This document shows positions 11,982 through 24,888 of a stretch of 64,000 bases of DNA, piece after piece. Under the pieces are notes generated by a model. That model was not told the origin of the DNA. It saw only the letters and a program-made list of their open reading frames with translations, and ran no database searches. This DNA is from Hymenolepis diminuta (Eukaryota; Platyhelminthes; Cestoda; Cyclophyllidea; Hymenolepididae). Both the position numbers and the translations under genes were made by a program. Position 1 is the first letter of the stretch, and each line of letters starts with the position of its first letter. The stretch covers positions 1 to 64,000 of the forward strand of contig CAADRB010000001.1 in NCBI GenBank assembly GCA_900708905.1. Direction: 5' to 3'.

Positions 11982-14153
11982 ATGTTTCAATTGTCTCGAT
12001 TCCTTTCTCGTATCGTGGAAGCACCCAAGTCATCTGCATTTTCTTATCGAGGAATCTCCTCAGGCTCTTTAACTGATGACACAGTCCCCGATATCACGGC
12101 TGATGTTACTGAAGTGCGATCTCCCAAAGTACCGAAAGCACTGTCTAATCTGAAAATTAATGAAGGTGGAAATATTAATCGGGCCGATATTCTAGGCACT
12201 ATCACGGAACTGAAGGTTAGATAATCCAGTTTGATTTAAATGTTCCATCTAAATCAGTCGATTCATCATAATCTGTTTTTATTGACCTCTCAAACAGAGG
12301 TCGAGTTTTCTCGTTCGTATTCGTTGTATTTATGAAAGTTGAGATAATGTAGACGTTCGAGTTCGACTTTTTGGTTTTATTGAGATATCTCAGTGTGTAT
12401 AGGTTTAACATATTGTACTTTTTACTGGTCAGGTTGAATTCTTAGGCCTGCGTGTCTTGTAGTGTACTCAGATGAAAAGAAGCATTTTTTCATTTTCGTA
12501 CCTTAAAATTATCTACGTCATCCTGAATGCGTTTTCAGATGTAAATGCTAGTCACAATAAGTGTGTCAGGTATCGTTTTCCGGGTCGCTTGCATTTATTA
12601 AATTATCCTAAGAGTAATTAAACATGTTTGTTGGGTTTTTTGGGTTTTTCTTAAGCGTCTCTTCACTTCCCATACATTTTTTAAAATAAATGTTGACATA
12701 TTATGACAGTTAAAGCAAATATGTTGCTTACACACGGTATGCCATTCCACACGGCTGGACAAAGCAATTATCCCTTCTTTCTAATTGAAGGTATTTATTG
12801 TCAAATATTTATAATCTTAATTTGACATCATATTAACTTTTAAATTTTGTGATTTCGTTTTATCCCTGCGTATATGAGTTGGACAGGAAGAATTGCACTC
12901 TTCAGGATAACAATTATTGATTGGAGGGTAGGGAAACTTTGAGGACTTCGGGGATGTCTCTGTGACCGGAGTTGTGATTCGTGGTTTCATGTCTTGAGAT
13001 ATTTAAGAGTTCATCTGCGATAGGTGCCCTAAAAGCTTTCCACGCATATGTATTTTGTAATTGCGCATTTCACTAACTCGTTTTAATATGTCCGCTAATA
13101 GAAACGCCTGAATTTAAAATCCTAGTCGATGGCCCTACTATCATCCTTATTGTTACAGAGTGGTTAGTGAGGTGATTTTAATCTTCTCTTGGGTTGACTT
13201 ACTTATCGTATTCTTTTCATTATTCTCGAATGTGTCATCAGTCTATTCGGCCATATGGTTTTCACTTACAGTTTCCTTGTTTTCTTTTTGCGGCCGTAGT
13301 TATTAAACGCGTCTAGTGGCCCCTTCTAATGCAAGAACCTTCTAATCTTATGACAGTCGTGTCATATACGTTTGTACATACATACAATGCAATTCATAAA
13401 TCCTTGAGCGTTATTTTGTAGTCCAATACGTTCTGGTGTTTAATTCCATTCTTGTGTTTCATTCAATTCCTAGATGCCCTACTATATTCGAATACTACTC
13501 ATAGCTTAGTATTTCGTTGTGTGATCTATGTGCGACATCTTTTATCGAAGACTAAGGACACTTCATTTAGCCTAGGAGCTCTGCTATTTTCTATACATAA
13601 GTATACATATGCAAATCATCTAAGATTTGCAACATAGTAATTGGTAATTCCCATGCTCATTTAAGGAAGCTAGATTTATCCAGTGCCGTTGGCCATTCCG
13701 TTCACTGTTTTGTTAACCGTTTTTAATTTTTGTTTCTTTTAGTTATTAGATCGTCTATCTCAACCCGAGAAGCAATGGGCAACTCTCTTCATTCGAACCC
13801 GAGTGCCGATGTTCTCCACATCCAACAACGACTATGAATCACCATCCAGTGAAAGGCAACAGTGCCATGAAGATGAAGACCTGGAAAATATGGGGGGATC
13901 TGTTGGTTATCAGATGCGAACTTATCACAATCGAGTTCACGTATTCGACCGTCGGCTCCTGCCACTTGTGAAGCGTCTGAAACCAGGGGATCGGATCTTT
14001 GCGACGGGGTTCTTGTCATATTACAAGCCTACTGGGACATCTAGTTGCCCAGAGGTTGCCAAGGTGAGGAAGATTGGAGCGGTGGTGGCAGAAAGGTTGA
14101 TACTTCTCGGCTCCTCATCGACGCATGGAGATGCAGAAGATGATATAAATTAA
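11982..14153 (+). CDS. SSBP1: Mitochondrial single-stranded DNA-binding protein
   Basis: OB-fold protein of the bacterial SSB/mtSSB family, expected to coat single-stranded mtDNA at the replication fork. Exons are 11982-12215 and 13743-14153, joined in phase 0 across a 1527-bp GT-AG intron. The product is 214 residues, longer than the roughly 150 typical of animal mtSSB. Residues 1-30 are Arg/Ser-rich with almost no acid, as in a mitochondrial targeting peptide. OB-fold strands are recognisable at NRADILG (66-72), WATLFIRT (about 90-97), YHNRVHVFDRRL (139-150), KPGDRIFATGFLSYYK (158-173) and AVVAERLILLG. A hydrophilic, acidic insertion (about 108-130) replaces a short loop of the family. An acceptor-like ttaatttcag ends 9 bases before the ATG, and AATAAA follows at 14231. 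The family call is firm; the insertion could change the affinity or partner set. Confidence 0.88.
13672..13706 (-). repeat. Fragment of tRNA-derived SINE body in the mtSSB intron
   Basis: On the minus strand this reads CGGAATGGCCAA, then CACTG, TAAaTCTaGCT. It matches, with a few changes, the stretch right after the tRNA-like head of the fuller copy at 49600-49824 (CGGAATGGCCAATCACACTG). Only about 40 bases are recognisable. It lies less than 80 bp from the intron's 3' splice site. Confidence 0.5.
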
Positions 14154-14230
14154 TTTTAAGCGATGGTGCACTGATATACTGTTTACATATATGTATTATA
14201 TATATGCGTATTTTAACCCCAGAGTTAGAT

Positions 14231-14236
14231 AATAAA
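14231..14236 (+). terminator. Poly(A) signal AATAAA for the mtSSB gene
   Basis: A canonical AATAAA lies 78 bp after the mtSSB stop codon and just before the recognisable start of an opposing gypsy fragment. It is the first such hexamer downstream of the stop. Confidence 0.6.
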
Positions 14237-14264
14237 CCCATTTTAACCTTATTAACTTACTCCT

Positions 14265-15785
14265 CTTGATTAGGAGTGAAATAAGAAATCTAATGGTGTT
14301 AAGGTGGCCAACAAATTCCTATTTGTGGTACCTTTTCTCGGGTATTGACCAACATGGTAGTTGTGGTAGACTCTAATGAAATAACTTCTAGCCACTTTGA
14401 GTGAAATTCGACCACGAAAAGATATAAGAGACCATTGACAGGTCCAGCAAGATCCGGGTGTATGCATGACCATGGAGCTGCAGTCTTACGCCAGGGACTA
14501 GGTTTCTGGTGTGTTGGGAAGCTTGTCTGCTTGTTGGCATTTAGACAATCTTTAGATAACTGCTCCGATGTCCTTGTTCATTCCAATTCAGTACACAAAC
14601 GTTCTTGTAATGGATTTCATGCGGCTGACACTCGAATAGTTACTATGGAACTCTTGTAATACAATTCGCTTGAGTGTTGAATGAGTGATGACGCGATCTG
14701 CAAACATTAAGCATAAATGGCCACAGGCAGATTATCACACCGTCTATAAAGTTGTAGGAGATTGTCGTTTTGCTTTGATTTGGACCATCCTGTGCGAACA
14801 TATTTCATGGCCTTCTTCGGCACTGAATCTTTTGGTGTCGCATTTCGTATACCACTTGCAGTTATTGTTATCTGCGCACAGCATCAAATAATAAGTGCTG
14901 TATATCGTCTTCCATAGTCAAACTTGCCATGACGGTTTTCTTTTCAGGAAATTTCGATCTGTTGATGAAACGTGAAAGACATTTAGCTTGTCCAAATTCT
15001 GTTGCGTTCCGGTATTCCATATCGAAATCATAGATGGCAGGAAGGATGAATGGCCAACAAACGCTAAAGTTGGCATGCATTGTAAACTAGAATACCTTTT
15101 TTTGGAGCCAAATATGGAGAGAAGTGATTTGTGATGCGTTAGTAGCATGCTGTCTAGGCATGCAGCAGTGCCAGAGAGGTCCGGTATCATGGTATCCATT
15201 ATTTGTTGAAACATTTACAGGCACTCACTTGGAACCTTTTGGAATATTGGTATAGACCTCGATGCGTATTGATAGTTAGTAGCTCTCGTAACTCTGATGC
15301 AACTTCGATTTGTAAATAAGCCTCTACTAAATCAAACTTTGCAAAACATTTACCACCATTCAGTATCAAGTTGTCGTCAGGAACTGGTGGTGAGTAATAA
15401 GTGGGCTCCGATGCAGCATTTAGTCAGCCCACAACCGAGACAGCAACAATAGGTGCAGCCCATTCTGAACAAGAAACAAGTTTTAGAAAACCTCTTTGTC
15501 CCAGACGTTTAAGCTCTTCGTCCACAATAGGCTGGGCTGAGCATTCGATATCAGTTTTAATGTCGCCTTAGTGTGATTACACAGACCAAGATCTTCTTGA
15601 AATAGACCTGAAAAACTCTGCACCATCATCTCTGCTGTGAATGAAGTGGTGGATGTAGCAGAATGTACGCGATTGTAGATGGCATTTATGGGTAGGTCTA
15701 AAAGACCAAGTTGACTTAGGTAAGCTTCAGTCCACAACCCTGCAAGGCAACGATCATACAACTTAGCGCATTTTAACAAATCCAC
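14265..15785 (-). mobile_element. Degenerate Ty3/gypsy retrotransposon pol fragment (RT, RNase H end, integrase)
   Basis: Read on the minus strand from 15785 downward. First comes a pre-RT linker with LGLLDLPINAI and LCNHTKATLKLISNAQP (about 15550-15720). The reverse transcriptase fragments are SEWAAPIVAVS, KCFAKFDLVEAYLQIEV and TINTHRGLYQYSK (about 15240-15460), then FQQIMDTMIPDLSGTAACLD near 15150-15212. The YxDD active-site region is ruined (LDSML). The RNase H tail follows at once (HHKSLLSIFGSKK, about 15080-15130), so the palm-to-RNase H part is deleted. An integrase core fragment (TRILLDLS.V..IFSW.NFTQSG) lies near 14300-14470. Stops and frameshifts occur throughout. It is transcribed opposite to, and abuts, the 3' end of mtSSB. 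Confidence 0.85.
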
Positions 15786-18772
15786 AAATTTTATGAACTA
15801 TTAACAATAACTTGTTAATTTAATTCTTCACAGATAAAAATTTTAATCCATTTTAACCCAACAAATATTATACCAATTACTGTCATAAATCTTGCAGTAC
15901 TTTCCCTTCTCCCAAGACAACTATTATGTTGTTTGAATTTCCCAATAAGTCATTTTCATTCGTCTTCAAAATGAGGAGTGTGTTTAATTAGGATAGATCT
16001 GATAAATTCAGAGTGCAGAGTAATCGCAATGAACAAATTAGTGTCACATCCTATAAATCATTAACTTATATTCACTTCTAAGGTAAGCTAAAAGTCTGTT
16101 TAAAGGAATACTTCTTCACCTGTGAAGTTCCCATTCTACAGTTTCGTAAAGGCTGAACATTATTATTTTCCGTCCCCTTCAACTCCCTGATTGGCACATC
16201 GCCATTACCCCATTGCATTTCGAATAGTTATGGGGTATAAAGATGAAAGAGCCGTTTACTTGATAGGCTTATTCCGCCATTTCTTAAAGTCTGAGGCCCC
16301 AAAATCTTTGTACGACTGTTCTTGAATATCTTTACATCGACCTGAGCATGTACATCTGCAACGATCCTTCATCATTTCGACATTCGAAAACCCAGTTTCC
16401 CGAACTTCATTGTTTCTTATTGAGTATTTAAGCACCCGAATATCCTCATAGAGTTACTTCATATTTCCTCTGTGAATTGATAAAAAATGGCTGCAGCACG
16501 AAAAATGCTGAGATATTTTGGCCATTTCAATCTACTGAACCAACACTTTTATTTTATGTGAATAAACAGTAAAATATGACAGCATTTCGAGATTCTGAGG
16601 CCAGAGAAAATAAATAAATAAATAGTTCAAAAGGAAATGGTTTTCTTGAAATTAATACAAATGTGTTTATTTATTAATTCAACTCAAAGAATCTGGGCTT
16701 GAGTAAACAACCATAAATGTAGCTCAGAATGCTTCACTGAAAACCTCCAATGCTTGATAAAAATTTATGGGCCTCATTTTGTTAAGTGCTCTATTCAGAA
16801 CTTAATAGGTGACTGACCTGAGCCTTTTTTCTCATCAAGTGTGTGCGCAAATTGGCTGACCTTAAACACGTCTTTTTAGTCTATTGGAATGAAGAGTTAT
16901 AGAATCGAACATCCAAATCTTACTTTACAATTTCGGAACGATTTTTCCTCATTCCAGCCTTGATGTTTTTATAAAATGATAAATGAATATGCTTAGGGAC
17001 CAATGAAGCTACTTATTTATTAGTTTCTCATTTAGACTAATTAAGAAAGCTAATATCCTTTTGCTTACCAATAACGGGGTAATAATTTAGAGGAGCTTTC
17101 TTAATTTGTGAGATGCCTACCTCGTCATAACATATAAGATGTGTATACGCTATCAAGAGTTAAATCCCCCTGTAAAACTAAAGATCCTCCCATTGGCTAC
17201 AATTAGACAGCCTCTTCTCTCAAATCAGAAGACAAAGAGCTGAGTAAGGATCAAAGACCATCAATAAAAATGTCAGAGAGAGGGAGGAAGAAGTGGGGTC
17301 TAATGACAAATTGGCTGAGTATGAAAAATAAAGAGTAAAACTCTAAATGGAGGTCTCAACAGTCCATTCATTTCCTCTTCCAAAACAGAACAAAAACAAA
17401 GCGTGCTGCTAGCTCCAGTCTAGCTAAAGTAATTGTTCTTTAAAAATGAGTAAATGCTGTTTAAAAATGTTTGAGCAGTATAGTACCCTGCATTCAATCT
17501 TCAGGCTTTTCTTTCCTTAAAGGATATCCTCCGAAACTTTATTGTATTCGCATAAAGTCAATAATATCGCCTAAAAAAACTTAAATTCAATTTAAGGGTC
17601 ACAGTTAGCTTTAAATTTAAAATGTAACCCATTGATATATAGGGATGAATATGAAAATATGGGGAATTTTAAATCTTGGGATAAGTTCACTTTACCCTGG
17701 ATTATGAAAACTAGATGACATCTCATTTCGCTACCTATGTATATATCATATTTTATATTACTATGTGTTAATTTGCGTTCTGATTTTGGAAAGGAGAGTG
17801 ACATACCGTCAAATCGTGCTAAGCTTTTCGATGGAGAATCCTAAAATTGCGTTTCTAATAACTGATTTTTAACTCATTTTTCAGTAGCCTTTATTCCCAG
17901 AAATCGTATTTCATTTACTTTATTTAACAATGAAGGAATTCAACATTTTAGAGAAATGTACTTCTTCCTGTACTTTAATCTCATGAAACTTAAGGTCATA
18001 CATCTAAAACTGTTGGAGTGAAATCTTCAGAAGCGAATTAGTTGCCTGTCATCGTAGAGATTTAATTAAAAAATTGGTCCAACTGTATATTTTATTTCAA
18101 CTGATGTTTATTTGTAGTCAGTATAAATTGTGAATTATTTAGTAAAAACAACAATTTCCCCATTATTTTTAATCTAGGAGTGAAAAAACTGGAGCTCCAT
18201 TAATCACCAATTATTTTTGGTATTAGTTTAACTAGTAATTACGCCTTCCAGTTCTACACAAAAGAAGTCTCCTACTACACTGCTTTTTCCAGTGCTTCTA
18301 TCGGCTGTGGTAGTTGATACCTACCCTAACCGTACTTGTCGTAATATATCTCAATAAAACTTTAAACTAACACGGTCTATACATATTGGGCAAAAGAATA
18401 AAGAAATTAAGAGACAAGTCTGTGGTTTTGTGAGTACTGTTCTTGCTCCTAGGCCACAGCTAGTTAGCCATCATCTTAATTCGGTTATCGTTTTATCCCA
18501 GTATCCTACCTACTCAATTTAAGTTCCAATCGGTTATGAGTAATGGATATCCCTCTACTTCAAACCGCATATCGATCTTCGTTTTGTCTCACTTCGCCAT
18601 TTTGAGCATAATCTATTCCTCCACCATTTAGTAATATCAGATTGGATGGTGACGTCTTCTCTGTGTTCTTTCCTAATAAAAGTATCCCGCCATAGTCTCC
18701 ACTTATGTCCTATCTTGTTACAATTTAGGCAGGAAGACCAATAGGTTAACACTTTTACTCTCCTAAGTGAGT

Positions 18773-18806
18773 ATGATAGATGGATGGATGAATGGATGGA
18801 TGGAAG
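18773..18806. repeat. GATG/GGAT microsatellite
   Basis: Roughly eight slightly imperfect tetranucleotide units (gatggatggatgaatggatgg and similar) lie directly upstream of the tRNA-Asp-like sequence. Confidence 0.8.
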
Positions 18807-18822
18807 AGGAGGGTGGAAGAAG

Positions 18823-18893
18823 TGGGGGACAGTATAGTGGTGAGTATCTCCGCCTGTCACGTGGAAGACCCGGTTCAATCCCCAGCCGCGGAG
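18823..18893 (+). pseudogene. tRNA-Asp(GTC)-like sequence, probably a pseudogene or SINE head
   Basis: The D arm (gtatagtggtgagtatc), the anticodon loop CTGTCAC with GTC at 18856-18858, and the B-box-like ggttcaatcc strongly resemble eukaryotic tRNA-Asp. The anticodon stem TCCGC/GTGGA still pairs, with one G-T. The acceptor ends (TGGGGGA and CCGCGGA) and the T stem do not pair properly, and one base is missing from the T arm. The sequence continues without a poly-T stop, so a retroposed tRNA or a tRNA-derived SINE head is more likely than a working gene. Confidence 0.7.
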
Positions 18894-21040
18894 TGGACAC
18901 TTGTGCAGTAGTAGCGCCCAGGACACACTACCATCAAATTTCCTTCCCACTTAGTGGCAAGTGTGTAGGGAGCGTGAACGAAAGACTATACGAAGTAGGT
19001 GGGTAGCGGTAGTGGTAATTAGGAGAAGCAAAAATCTCAGACTCTATTAATGTGCATGAGATAAAAGTGACAAATACCATGCGTGTGTTCGCAACCACCA
19101 CGACACTGGAATCTCCGGTATGTGACCTTATCCAATTGCGAACTAGGTACATTCTCTGTATTGTACCACAATACCACAGAAACCCCTCTACTAGTATTAA
19201 CTCCGCCTAGATTCTTCTGCGAGCCCTAGAAAACAACAGTAGAATAGAAACATGAATACAGTAACTGCGTATACTTTCAAAATGCTAAAACTGCTTCCTG
19301 TTTATGTACGCCCACGAAAAATACGCGCTTTCACTTGCTCTAAATAACCTAACCGAAAATTAGTTGGCGGTGCGTTAAGTCATAAAAATTCAAATTGTCA
19401 TCTCAAAAGGATTGATGTGGTTTAACACTCACTTTTGTATACAAGTTATTTGTGACAGTTCCGCACTGATCAATGCACGTGGCTGCCAAGTCAGAGATCA
19501 ACTAATCAATGTTGATTGGTGCACATCAAGTAACATAGATGGCCAATTGCTACATTATCATCACCCTAACTGTAAGAAGTTGATTTTCAGTGGTTTTTTA
19601 CTATGCGAACAAAGGATGCAAAACGGTTAGCTCCTCCCAGCATACCATAATTTGGACTCTTTAGCACAACCCGGGACTGACACTTATCTCCTATCCTTCT
19701 AAATTTAATTCCCATCTTGCTCCTCTTCCCCTTTCACGTTTACTGCTTATAGTGGTCAATACATACTTGCTCTCCACTCAACTATTGGTCTTCTAATTTG
19801 AGAAGGACTGTTGCATTCCGTTAGTCTGTAGGTATTTCTAAGCCCATCGGAATCGGAATTAGCAGCAGTTATGCTGGCGAGATTTAGTGCTACTTTACTA
19901 TAAATAAAGCGGCGACAATGTAGTGGATTTAGAAAAAATTCAAATTTATTTTTTCCCTTTTATATACAGTTAGATAAAAATAATGATTCTTTATCAGGTA
20001 CTCGATCTGACTCAATTATACAACCCTTTTTTTAAAACCATGAGGGAATAATGCAACGGGTTGTCAGTAACACTATGGGATCCAATCATAGTTAAACGGT
20101 AAACAACGACTCTAGAGGAACCATATGTGATATAAGTTGGTTTATTAACTTTTTAAAATTGAATTTATCGATTTATTTTTGAGCACATTGAATTTCCATA
20201 ATTTTTCTTCATATTTTACATTACAATATACCTTTTCATTTATAAAAAATATTAAAAAATCTCGAAAAAGTGCAATTTAGCCAGACTTCTTTAAAAATCT
20301 TAACATGAGTATTAATGACGTTGAAAAGGCGAATATTATGAATAAACACTGGTAGATATGTTTTTCTTTTATAAAACTCCTTTTTGGTCTATATCAGTTG
20401 AACCAAAAGGCTAAAAGATAAGTTTGCAACTTGATCTTCTCTAATTTAATAATTAGAACGACTTCACATGGTAGTCTTAATAGTCTTAAAAAGAAATTAG
20501 CTATGAGGTCACTAACGCAGAAAAAAGATCTTAATAAGTTGAATGGCCTTCTTGGCTTCAGCAATCTTCACTACATACAAGACTGGAAGAAAACAGAGAA
20601 CATAATTTGAACACTTGTAATAGGGGAGAATAAGGAGGAAACCGATAACGTAATTAGAGGAATGAGAAATGAAAACTCATAGTAAGGGACCAATTGAATG
20701 GGTTTGTTTGCAACGGGCGCCACAAAGTCACTTTAATTGCATGAAGGAAGAGAACCTGAGGAAGATCTTGAAGGATGAATTCTTATGCGTTCCCTAACTT
20801 TTTATCTATGTCATCACTAATCCCTGAGACCTAATTATTTCGACCTCACATTGGTGCTTGACCCTACTGTAACCTCAAGTTCCCTGTGGATAATCATCAT
20901 GTGTCCTTAAGTGGTTTATTTTAACTCTCAGAATAGGCTAATTAAGTGAACCTTGAGTGAGCGTTTGTTAAGGTTCAGTTTCCTCGCAGCGATGTCCGGA
21001 CCCGTTCCGCCCGTTCATACTATTCCTCTTATGTGAGACT

Positions 21041-21175
21041 ATATAAAGCCTTTTTACACATACATACCATACGCTACGCTTCTCTCTCATCTCCTCTGTC
21101 CCTCATCACTCTCTTACCCTCCAAACCCTCATCGTGATTTGTTCAAAATATTTTGATCTAGTCATCTCTTGGTGT
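21041..21175 (+). repeat. Dispersed LTR-like repeat, copy 1
   Basis: A TATA-like atataaagcc at 21041 is followed by a pyrimidine-rich block (cttctctctcatctcctctg) and then ccctcatcgtgatttgttcaa, ttttgatctagtcatctct. The same words in the same order occur at 29965-30092. TATA plus a shared downstream block suggests an LTR or a promoter-bearing repeat. No paired second LTR or element body was seen. Confidence 0.55.
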
Positions 21176-24100
21176 TCTGTTCGAAAATTATTGTTAGCCC
21201 TTCCAATCTTTTAAAGTATCTCCAATTTATGCCATTGTTAAGGATATATATCGCATTTCGTTGGCACTCAGTTTTACCATCCTTAACTTTCCATTTACGT
21301 AATTAAGCAAGCTTATTTCACCCATGAATAAACTACTGTCTTTTTCTGCCGCCTATGTTTCACACATTCGGTCTGTCTTCCAAAATCTTTAGGTGACACA
21401 ATTTGTGATGCCTAATCTTTGATAGATGCACTTCATGTTCATTCATCAATGAAACCCGGATAACCAAACTCCTGTTTTCTCAAATCATACGTTTTGGAAC
21501 AAAAGGACGTCAGCTTTCAAATTAACCTAAAATGTATCGCGAAAAATGAAGAAATTTTACTTTGGCTAACAACATAATGTAATTCTAGCTAACAATCGTA
21601 AAATATCCTAAAAATAGCAGTAAAGAGAAGAGTTAGTTCTATCAAACAATTTCATAAACGTTTTTTTCAATAATAAAAGAGAAGGACATATGAAATGAAC
21701 ATTAATAGCGTCAATCAAAAAAATATTTAATAATTTGCATATCTACCTTTTTAAGCTGCTCCTTACTCGTAAGACTTTAGATCCGGATTCTTCTAAAGTC
21801 TTCTTGGCTTTCGACGAGTCCATTTTTAGCAGTATATCCATTGTTTTAGAGTTCTCTCTACGGCCTTATTTGATTTACTCGCTGGAAGTTCGAAAGTGTC
21901 TAACAGGAGGTAAAGTGAGGTTGATGTTGGCGTTGATTTAATTCCCGCAATACGTGGCCTCAATTGATTTCTACGCCTGGTCCAAATAGCATCGTTCATC
22001 TGAAATTGCCGTTTTTCAAAAAATCTCCAAAATTTTCTGTCTACGTAAGTTTGAATTATTACACTTACTCCTTTGCTGTGTGATGATTGTCTATAGAACT
22101 TCTGAGTGTTATACAACTTGTCGCTCCTAAATGTTTCAAAAGTATATACGCGTGATTACCTAGAATGCAATAGCATTTGAGGCTAAATTCTTCTGTAAGG
22201 AAGACATACGCTTTCGAAACACCAAATCGTTTGAAATTTCTGTAGAGTCATGACCTTTTAATATAAAGACAACAATACATTTTTCTTCTACATTTGACAG
22301 ACTGTCATTCAAAAAGGTGTATAGACAATAAATATGTTGCACACTTTTGTGAAAAACCACAATTTTAAACTCAAACAATGTTCTTTAAAAATGAACAAAC
22401 CCAAGGTCCAACAGTCATAACCAAACTTACGCAAAAAAGCACCTGCGTTAGCCACTGAATGAAACAGAGTTCGTCAAGGTCACGAAAAGCCAATTTTTAA
22501 CGTTTTGAGGCCCGAATCTAAGTAGTTATTGCAACCACCAGCGACCATAGCGAAGCAAATTTAAATGTAAATCTATAATAACCGAGTTAATTTATGAGAG
22601 TTTTCCACTTAACATTGATATCTTATCTAACGATCAGAAAATTCAACAAAGACAGACTTGCAAAGACCCATATCAAAGGTATCTAAGCAGAAAAAGCAAA
22701 AACATCTATGCGAAAAAGCACTACTATTCAATTTCAATGAATGACAGTTAAAATTCAATTCATACGGCCAAAATCAAGGTCAAGCTTGAACGAATACAAT
22801 GTGAGGGAGTTTTGGGAGAAAGTTGATAAGTTTGGCGGAAGCGGCGAATAGAATAGCAGTAAGTAACTATATTACAATCAGGGATGAGAAAAAGAGGAAA
22901 CAAAGTATGAAGGGGCTCATAACGAACAATAGGAAAGGGAGGATGGCCATTGTTTGTGTAATGAGGGAGGACAAGCGGGGGCGGACGGGAGCAGGAGAGA
23001 ATGGTATTTTAATAAATACACAAGAGAACATGAATAGGGTGGATGAAGATAGTGGGTTTGCACTCAAGCCCGGGTCACAGGAATTTCCATAGCGCTGATG
23101 GGCATCTTGTAGTACCTAATACATTGAATGGTGCAGAATAACACACCAAAGTAGAGCACTAAAGGAGAATATGAAAATAAAAACATCGAAGTTATTTGAT
23201 ATACCCAAAAATCTAACGTTTCCTAGAAAATAGCCATTTTACAGTGTCTCTGAATAGGACGATAAGAATAGAAGACAAGAATTACGGTTTAATGGCGAGT
23301 CTCCAACCAGTGCTATAAGAGAAGACACAACGACTATACCACTAATGTATTACAGTAAACATCCTTGAAGATTATCTAATTACGTAAGAATATTTCAAGA
23401 TAGATCGACACCTTAGAAGAGTAATAAGAAGATCATGTTATATTTTTAATTATTGCCGCAAAAAGCATGATAGTCAAATTTAGCCAGAAATAAGGAAACG
23501 ATAAGGAGACGTTAAACCATATTTTCTAATTTGAGTTAAGTTTAAAACAGCAATCCAAGAACCAAATTTAAATTTTAAATACAACAAACATCTTGGAATG
23601 GAAGGCTTTGAATCTTTACAATTAAAAATATGAGAAGTACATAACAGTTGGTCACAGCATACTGTCTTGATTATCGGCAGTGTAGCGATCAACAGGTCTG
23701 TTAGTTAAAGTCAAAGATGGATGGAAACTAATCAGGATTCAATAAGCGAACAGTATGACCTGTAGGTTTTTGAGCCCTCAGTGTCTGATCATATGAAAAA
23801 CTCCCCACAAGATACAGTGCCTGAGTATGATCGACTCCCTCTACCCTTCCTCCCCCAAAAATTCGTCAAATGTGTCTACCTAAGCGGTTTCAATGAACAC
23901 AATATAATTAGGTATGATCTAGCCAAGACGTGTTCTCTCTAGGGTCTTCTACTTATTTTGTACGTAGTACTCAATACGTTACATGATCTACTGTACAGAT
24001 TAAAAAAGGTCAAGAGAGATGATAGAATATGAAGTTCTCATCAAAAAGCCCCAGGATGAGTATTGGAAAACACCTCACCTTAATGAGTTCGAAATTAGAA

Positions 24101-24888
24101 TCAACTTATTCTCGGAGAAAATAGATCTATTGTCTACTTTCCAAACATTCATTATGGAAAGGAACAAAAACTCGCAACGGATCACGTCTATATAATAACA
24201 TTGACCAATAAAGGTTCTAATAATTGACATCTTAAGCTGCACCAAGTCTATCTAATTTGCGTTCGCATTACCTCATTTGATCACATTAGCACTGATAGTG
24301 GCTGATTCATCTGGAATTTGTGTTTAGGGTCAATACATAAACAAATTCGTAATTTGTTTACATTATCAAAATACCTACCTATGATACAGACACACGGTAA
24401 AATGAGTTTAAAAGATGGGTGTATCTAGCGTATACACTTGCGATAACTAATCTCAACATCAGTAGTAAAGTTATTGGCAGCTAATTGATGCAAGCAAAGC
24501 ATTTCAATAATATTTGATTAAGGCACCGATAATAATACTAACAATAGGAAATTTTACATAAAGAGGAACAATATGCAGGAAAAATGTAATGGGCGATTAC
24601 ATTAACAAGAATTAAGGGCTAACACCCATTTAGAAGTCTACTTGATCGATGAGTGTGGCGTACAGATAGCAATATATATTCAGTGGTGGAGTAGCGATAA
24701 AGATGTAAGTCCACAAACTCGGACATGGATTACAACCCGCACCTGTTAAAACTGATCAAGAGAAGAGTAGTGGAGTATGTGAATTTTTAATAACAGCAGC
24801 TCTAGAAAAAAATTTCACCTCAAGCGAAAGCTATGCACGCTAAACGGGATACTTTAAAGCCAGTCATATGAAAGTGAGAAATTTTCTT

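Larger units (their letters stand above)
15786..24888. other. Gene-poor intergenic DNA
   Basis: About 9 kb without a gene I can support. It contains a GATG microsatellite and a tRNA-Asp-like sequence near 18.8 kb and one copy of a dispersed pyrimidine-rich repeat near 21.1 kb. A GC-richer patch at 22820-23080 is open for 89 codons on plus, but its translation is low-complexity and unlike any family I know. Confidence 0.6.
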
